A program made the translations under genes and the position numbers. The notes below the pieces were generated by a model that had not been told where the DNA came from, searched no databases, and worked only from the letters and a program-made list of their open reading frames with translations. This document shows, piece after piece, positions 52,092 to 54,904 of a stretch of 54,904 nucleotides of DNA; within the stretch, counting starts at the first letter, position 1; each line of letters opens with the position of its first letter. The DNA comes from Novosphingobium sp. Rr 2-17 (GTDB lineage Bacteria; Pseudomonadota; Alphaproteobacteria; Sphingomonadales; Sphingomonadaceae), in assembly GCF_000272475.1 (NCBI RefSeq), contig NZ_AKFJ01000037.1, positions 1 to 54,904 of the forward strand. The letters run 5' to 3'.

Positions 52092-53118
52092 GCGCGTAGA
52101 CCTCTTCGATTTCGACCTTCCACCTGAGAACATCGCTTTGCGCCCGGCGCGCCCGCGCGATGCGGCGCGGATGCTGGTGGCAGCGGGGCCGTCCGGCCTG
52201 GTCGATCGCCACGTCTATGACTTGCCGCAATGCTTGCGCGCCGGTGACGTGCTGGTGTTCAACGATACCCGCGTCATTCCCGCCCAGCTCGAAGGGCGGC
52301 GGGGCGAGGCCCGGATCGGCGCGACCCTGCACAAGCGGATCGATTTGCGCCGGTGGCAGGCGTTCGTCCGCAATGCCAAGCGGCTGCGCCAAGGCGATCG
52401 CATCGAATTTCCCGCCGACGTCACCGCGCTGGCGGAGGAACGCCACCCGGATGGTAGCTGGACGCTGTTGTTTGAAGGCGACGAGCCGGTCGAAGTTCTG
52501 CTGGAACGGGCAGGGCGGATGCCGCTGCCCCCCTACATCGCCGCCAAGCGCCCGACCGATGAGGCCGACGCCAGCGATTACCAGACCATGTTCGCGCGCG
52601 AGAAAGGCGCGGTTGCGGCTCCGACCGCTGCGCTCCACTTCACGCCGGAACTGATGGCTGCTCTTGCCGCCGCCGGGATTGCGAACGAAACGCTGACCCT
52701 GCACGTGGGCGCAGGCACATTCCTGCCGGTAAAGGCCGACGATACCGCCGACCACGCCATGCATGCCGAATGGGGCCGGATCGATGCCGCGACCGCCGAT
52801 CGCCTCAATGCCGCGCGCGCTGCCGGTAACCGCGTGATCGCGGTTGGCACCACGTCGCTACGCCTGCTCGAAAGCGCGACGGGAGACGACGGCGTCATCC
52901 GCCCGTTCGAAGGTGACACCGCGATCTTCATCACGCCGGGTTATCGCTTCAAGGCGATCGACGGGCTGATGACCAACTTCCATTTGCCCAAATCGACGCT
53001 GTTCATGCTGGTCAGCGCGCTGATGGGGCTGGAGCGGATGCACGAAGTCTATGCCCACGCGATAGGCGACGGCTATCGCTTCTATTCCTATGGCGATTCC
53101 TCGCTGCTGCTTCCCTAG
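52090..53118 (+). CDS. queA: S-adenosylmethionine:tRNA ribosyltransferase-isomerase
   Basis: This enzyme makes epoxyqueuosine in tRNA wobble positions from preQ1-tRNA and SAM. It is 342 residues long with [81 protein letters not shown]-type motif and [19 protein letters not shown]. Its TAG stop is the first three bases of the intergenic repeat copy B. Confidence 0.97.
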   Translation: MRVDLFDFDLPPENIALRPARPRDAARMLVAAGPSGLVDRHVYDLPQCLRAGDVLVFNDTRVIPAQLEGRRGEARIGATLHKRIDLRRWQAFVRNAKRLRQGDRIEFPADVTALAEERHPDGSWTLLFEGDEPVEVLLERAGRMPLPPYIAAKRPTDEADASDYQTMFAREKGAVAAPTAALHFTPELMAALAAAGIANETLTLHVGAGTFLPVKADDTADHAMHAEWGRIDAATADRLNAARAAGNRVIAVGTTSLRLLESATGDDGVIRPFEGDTAIFITPGYRFKAIDGLMTNFHLPKSTLFMLVSALMGLERMHEVYAHAIGDGYRFYSYGDSSLLLP

Positions 53119-53220
53119 AGCAAGTTCCGATCCGATTGCATCGGCTCGGTTGCTCTAGACTCTTGTTTCGCCGCGTTTTCCGAGACAGCAGGTGATTCCA
53201 CCTGCTTCGAAAACGCTCTA
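53116..53220 (-). repeat. Intergenic repeat, copy B (inverted relative to copy A)
   Basis: This is nearly identical to copy A (47106-47211) when reverse-complemented, with the same internal palindromes. Its left end TAG is the queA stop codon and its right end CTA is the TAG stop of the exported-protein gene on the minus strand. It thus fills the whole gap between two convergent genes. Confidence 0.9.
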
Positions 53221-53934
53221 GCGGGCCTTCTGCTGCGCCCGCAGCCGTTCAAGGCATACGTCCTCGGGAAACGGCAGCTTCTGGGCGGAGCGCTGGTAAG
53301 TCAGCACCGTCGTCCATGGCCGCGCGTAGTATTGCGGATCGTCGATCGTCACGCTGTCTTCCAGCACGCCGGGCGCGCGCAGGCGGAGGCGCTCGGTTAG
53401 TTTCAGCTTTTCGCCTGTGGGCAGGAAGTCGTCGAGCAAACCGTCTTCGAGGAAGCTGTCGGTCTGAACCACCAGCGTATCGCCCTCCCACTGCCCAGTC
53501 GCATGGCCTTGCTTGAGGCCGAAGCTCCACCAGTTTTCGCCCAGCGTCGGGTTCGCGAACGCCGGGCCTACCGCAATCTGGCGATAGAGGCGGTTCCATT
53601 GATACAACAGCGTCACCATGCGGGGGCGCACGAACACCGCGAACGGCTTGGGCGTGAGCATCAGGCGCGGCTGTCCGGGCGAGGAGCAACTGGTCTTCAT
53701 CGCATCGAAGCCGAACTGGCCCTTGGCAGCGGCGGCGCGATGCGCCTGGTAGCGCTTGCGGCCTTCCGGCGTGAACGGCACCGGCTGGCCATCGGCGGGC
53801 TTGAGTTCGGTTTGCGGAACCGGGAGTTCCCACACACCCTCGATGGGAGATGGCGCTTGCGCCATCGCGGCGGCTGGCAGGAGCATCGCGGCGAGGGCGG
53901 CCAAGCGGCGCACGGAGGCAGGCACCCGGATCAT
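53218..53934 (-). CDS. Exported protein (short paralogue, copy 2)
   Basis: The protein of 238 residues has a signal peptide (LAALAAMLLPAAAMAQ) and the domain GVWELPVPQTELKPADGQPV, TSCSSPGQPRLMLTPKPF, YQWNRLYRQIAVG, GQWEGDTLVVQTDSF, VTIDDPQYYARPWTTVLTY and FPEDVCLERL. It is the clear paralogue of 29867-30568. Here it is second in its operon, overlapping the stop of the long paralogue by 4 bp. The stop codon lies in repeat copy B. Function unknown. Confidence 0.82.
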   Translation of the reverse strand: MIRVPASVRRLAALAAMLLPAAAMAQAPSPIEGVWELPVPQTELKPADGQPVPFTPEGRKRYQAHRAAAAKGQFGFDAMKTSCSSPGQPRLMLTPKPFAVFVRPRMVTLLYQWNRLYRQIAVGPAFANPTLGENWWSFGLKQGHATGQWEGDTLVVQTDSFLEDGLLDDFLPTGEKLKLTERLRLRAPGVLEDSVTIDDPQYYARPWTTVLTYQRSAQKLPFPEDVCLERLRAQQKAR

Positions 53935-54839
53935 GGCTTGGGCTCCGGGCGCAGGCCGAACCGGGCGAGGGCATCCGGTCCGCTCAACTGGGTTTCGCAG
54001 TCGTACTCATTGAAAAATTCCATGTCCGGCCGCCAGGCATACGTGTGCGCGAACGACCATGGTTCGCGGTACATCTTGGGATCGTCGATCGTGACGACCA
54101 TTTCCATCAGGTCGCCCGCCTTGCCGGTCCGGCGGATGCGGTAGGTCACATGCGCGTCGGCGGAGGCCGCACTGCCGTCGGGATCGATCCACAGCGGTTG
54201 CTTAAAGTTCACCGTGTCCACCACGAGCGTGTCACCGTCCCAATGCGCGACGGAATCGCCCATGAACTCGCGCACGCCGTCACTACGGTGCGCCGCATCC
54301 AGGCGGACATTCCACACCGTGTGGTACTCGGAAAACACGAAGATCACCGCATCGCTGGTCTGGTAGATCTGGAACGGATAGATCAGCCCCGACATCCAAG
54401 GTGTGCCTGGTGGCAGACAATAGGCGGCGGCATTGCCGTAAGGTTCGTGCTCTTGATACGTCGCCTTCACCCGGCGATCGAGCAAGCGCTGTGCCTCTGG
54501 GGTCAATGCCAACGGCTTGCCGTCCATGCCGGTGGTATAGCGCAGTTGCGATAGCTGGTTGGCAATCCAGGTGCCTTCCAGGTTACGCCGGTTCGCAGGG
54601 GGTGGCGGCAGCGCGACTTTGGGCGGCGGCACTTTTTCCAGCAGGATCTGCTTCATCATTTCGGCCATCTGGGCCTGGGAATCGATCTGACCGGGGCCGG
54701 ACGAAAGTGCTGGTGCTGATGGTCGAGCCGATGGTGGGGCGGCGGGCGGCGTGGAGGCGCCAGGCTGCGCGGCCAGCCCGGTGGCCATCGTCGCCGCGCA
54801 CAGCCCTGCAAGGCTCAGTTGGACGACCCGTTTGTTCAT
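53931..54839 (-). CDS. Exported protein (long paralogue, copy 2)
   Basis: The 302-residue protein has a signal peptide (LSLAGLCAATMATGLAAQ), a Pro/Ser/Ala linker (about 25-85) and a domain with LEGTWIANQLSQ, ALTPEAQRLLDRRVKATYQE, PYGNAAAYCLPPG, YPFQIYQTSDAVIFVF, HWDGDTLVVDTVNF, LWIDPDGSAASADAH, TIDDPKMYREPW and EYDCETQLSG. It shares motif order and linker type with 28752-29870. It is first in its operon (the reverse of copy 1), followed by the short paralogue. Function unknown. Confidence 0.82.
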   Translation of the reverse strand: MNKRVVQLSLAGLCAATMATGLAAQPGASTPPAAPPSARPSAPALSSGPGQIDSQAQMAEMMKQILLEKVPPPKVALPPPPANRRNLEGTWIANQLSQLRYTTGMDGKPLALTPEAQRLLDRRVKATYQEHEPYGNAAAYCLPPGTPWMSGLIYPFQIYQTSDAVIFVFSEYHTVWNVRLDAAHRSDGVREFMGDSVAHWDGDTLVVDTVNFKQPLWIDPDGSAASADAHVTYRIRRTGKAGDLMEMVVTIDDPKMYREPWSFAHTYAWRPDMEFFNEYDCETQLSGPDALARFGLRPEPKP

Positions 54840-54904
54840 TTCGATTGCCTTGCGATCTTTATGACGTTGTAGGCCGGGTTGGCGCGAACGGCGGGCCGAT
54901 CCCG

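Overview
The window looks like a chromosomal segment of a high-GC alphaproteobacterium of the order Sphingomonadales, most like Novosphingobium or a close relative. Support comes from strong G/C at third codon positions, the F1-only atp operon (atpH-A-G-D-C without F0 genes), the gcvT-gcvH-gcvPA-gcvPB operon behind a tandem glycine riboswitch, and accessory families typical of sphingomonads (WalW-type deacetylase, GTA-type holin, EcnAB lipoprotein, FCD regulators). The species call is inference.

Layout. 1-1.2 kb: remains of a mobile element (CopG/RHH gene joined to the 3' part of a large serine recombinase) against tRNA-Pro(UGG) and tRNA-Ile2(CAU). 1.2-7.2 kb: WalW-like deacetylase, degenerate histidine kinase, Lrp/AsnC regulator, aroQ, orphan GTA-type holin, a YceI protein and a decayed FAH-family gene. 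7.3-10.8 kb: two-gene KaiC-like ATPase/hybrid histidine kinase operon. 10.9-18.2 kb: dGTPase, NAD(P)-binding protein, glycine riboswitch and the glycine cleavage operon. 18.2-20.5 kb: entericidin-like lipoprotein with a probable EcfG promoter, DMT exporter, small membrane protein, second YceI protein. 20.5-25.6 kb: F1 ATP synthase operon with an antibiotic-biosynthesis-monooxygenase-like gene embedded between atpA and atpG. 25.9-28.5 kb: Ada-type DNA repair regulator and a double GntR/FCD-type regulator. 28.7-30.6 kb: two overlapping genes for exported proteins of one family. 30.6-31.6 kb: AT-rich gap with a serine recombinase fragment, then tRNA-Glu(CUC) and tRNA-Glu(UUC). 31.7-36.8 kb: recJ, several hypothetical proteins, a DUF4261-like protein in frame with an AHH nuclease, nitronate monooxygenase. 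36.9-44.4 kb: branched-chain amino-acid genes (leuA with a Leu-rich leader peptide; ilvB-ilvN-ilvC), interrupted by a lower-GC insert carrying an FRG-domain protein. 44.5-53.1 kb: miaA, serB, DUF1345, purL, xseB, ispA, coaD, cyclophilin, queA. 53.2-54.8 kb: a second overlapping pair of the exported family, with the gene order reversed.

How the genes work together. leuA and ilvBNC supply leucine, valine and isoleucine; the leader peptide and the glycine riboswitch give amino-acid-responsive control; aroQ, purL, coaD, ispA, serB and the ATP synthase are housekeeping. The most interesting signals are the two exported-protein pairs, a ~106-bp intergenic repeat whose ends form the stop codons of the genes it abuts, the FRG insert beside the leu leader, the single-TGA junction between a DUF4261-like protein and an AHH nuclease, and the gene embedded in the atp operon.
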